From an uncultured Veillonella sp. (GTDB lineage Bacteria > Bacillota > Negativicutes > Veillonellales > Veillonellaceae): a stretch of DNA of 11,620 bases. Location: positions 1 to 11,620 of the forward strand of contig CALGLI010000329.1 of assembly GCA_937930265.1 (NCBI GenBank), read 5' to 3'. Position 1 is the first letter of the stretch. Every line of letters starts with the position of its first letter. A program made the translations under genes and the position numbers. Below the pieces are notes generated by a model. It had not been told where the DNA came from. It did not search any database and was given only the letters and a program-made list of their open reading frames with translations. Below are positions 11,563 through 11,620 of this stretch, in pieces.

Positions 11563-11620
11563 AACAATTTGCCCCTTTATTGCCCCTTTTAAAAACAAAT
11601 ATTTGCCCCTTTTATATGAG

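Larger units (their letters stand above)
11361..11610 (+). repeat. Five TTGCCCC-type direct repeats at the window's right end
   Basis: TTTGCCCCT occurs at 11361, 11372, 11568 and 11602, with TTGCCCC at 11580; the copies fall in a left pair and a right triplet. All have the same orientation. Short direct repeats of this look are often the arm-type binding sites of a phage tyrosine integrase, here possibly flanking an attachment site. There is no coding frame of interest in 11347-11620. Confidence 0.6.

Noticed and set aside
11361..11610. CRISPR array
   Set aside because: The repeats are only 7-10 bases, unevenly spaced and lack spacers of constant length.

Overview
The window is the right-hand part of the late region of a contractile-tailed (myovirus-type) prophage. 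It is AT-rich, with strong AGGAGG-type ribosome sites and a Bacillus PBSX-like tail gene order. It also has a lysis cassette with what look like spanin genes, which implies a host with an outer membrane. Firmicute-style genes combined with diderm lysis suggest a Negativicutes host such as Veillonella; this is an inference from gene style, not a match to a known genome.

Layout. 1-3518: hub/lysin protein (5' end outside the window), XkdR/DUF2577-like, XkdS/DUF2634-like, baseplate J (XkdT-like) and XkdU/YmfQ-like proteins, tightly packed or overlapping. 3528-4475: tail fibre. 4253-5904: an invertible, shufflon-like array. 5907-6785: a tyrosine recombinase on the minus strand. 6818-7359: a possible fibre-associated protein and a 46-residue zinc-ribbon-like protein. 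7372-9425: two holin-like proteins, an amidase endolysin and two almost fully superimposed spanin-like genes. 9426-10464: hairpins, a terminator, a weak promoter and two unknown genes. 10474-11346: a terminator, a promoter with a built-in operator, and a two-gene operon (unknown protein plus XRE regulator). 11347-11620: a gene-free end with a hairpin and two families of short direct repeats, possibly integrase arm sites.

The main discovery is the tail-fibre switch. The fibre gene is constant up to an IQWG motif at residues 242-245. The DNA coding for it, CCAATGGGGA, recurs in inverted orientation five more times, plus one one-base variant, over the next 1.65 kb. Each inverted copy starts an open minus-strand segment of 72-88 codons that begins in the same frame (QWG or QWV) and ends at a stop at or near the next site. 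These six silent segments are alternative C-terminal (receptor-binding) domains. Inversion between the fibre site and a silent site would replace residues 243-315. The complete tyrosine recombinase next to the outermost site, but outside the invertible DNA, is the obvious candidate enzyme. Together they would let a phage population carry up to seven fibre tips on one constant shaft.

A second notable feature is the pair of spanin-like genes whose ATG codons lie four bases apart behind one ribosome site, so that about 460 bases encode two coiled-coil envelope proteins in different frames.
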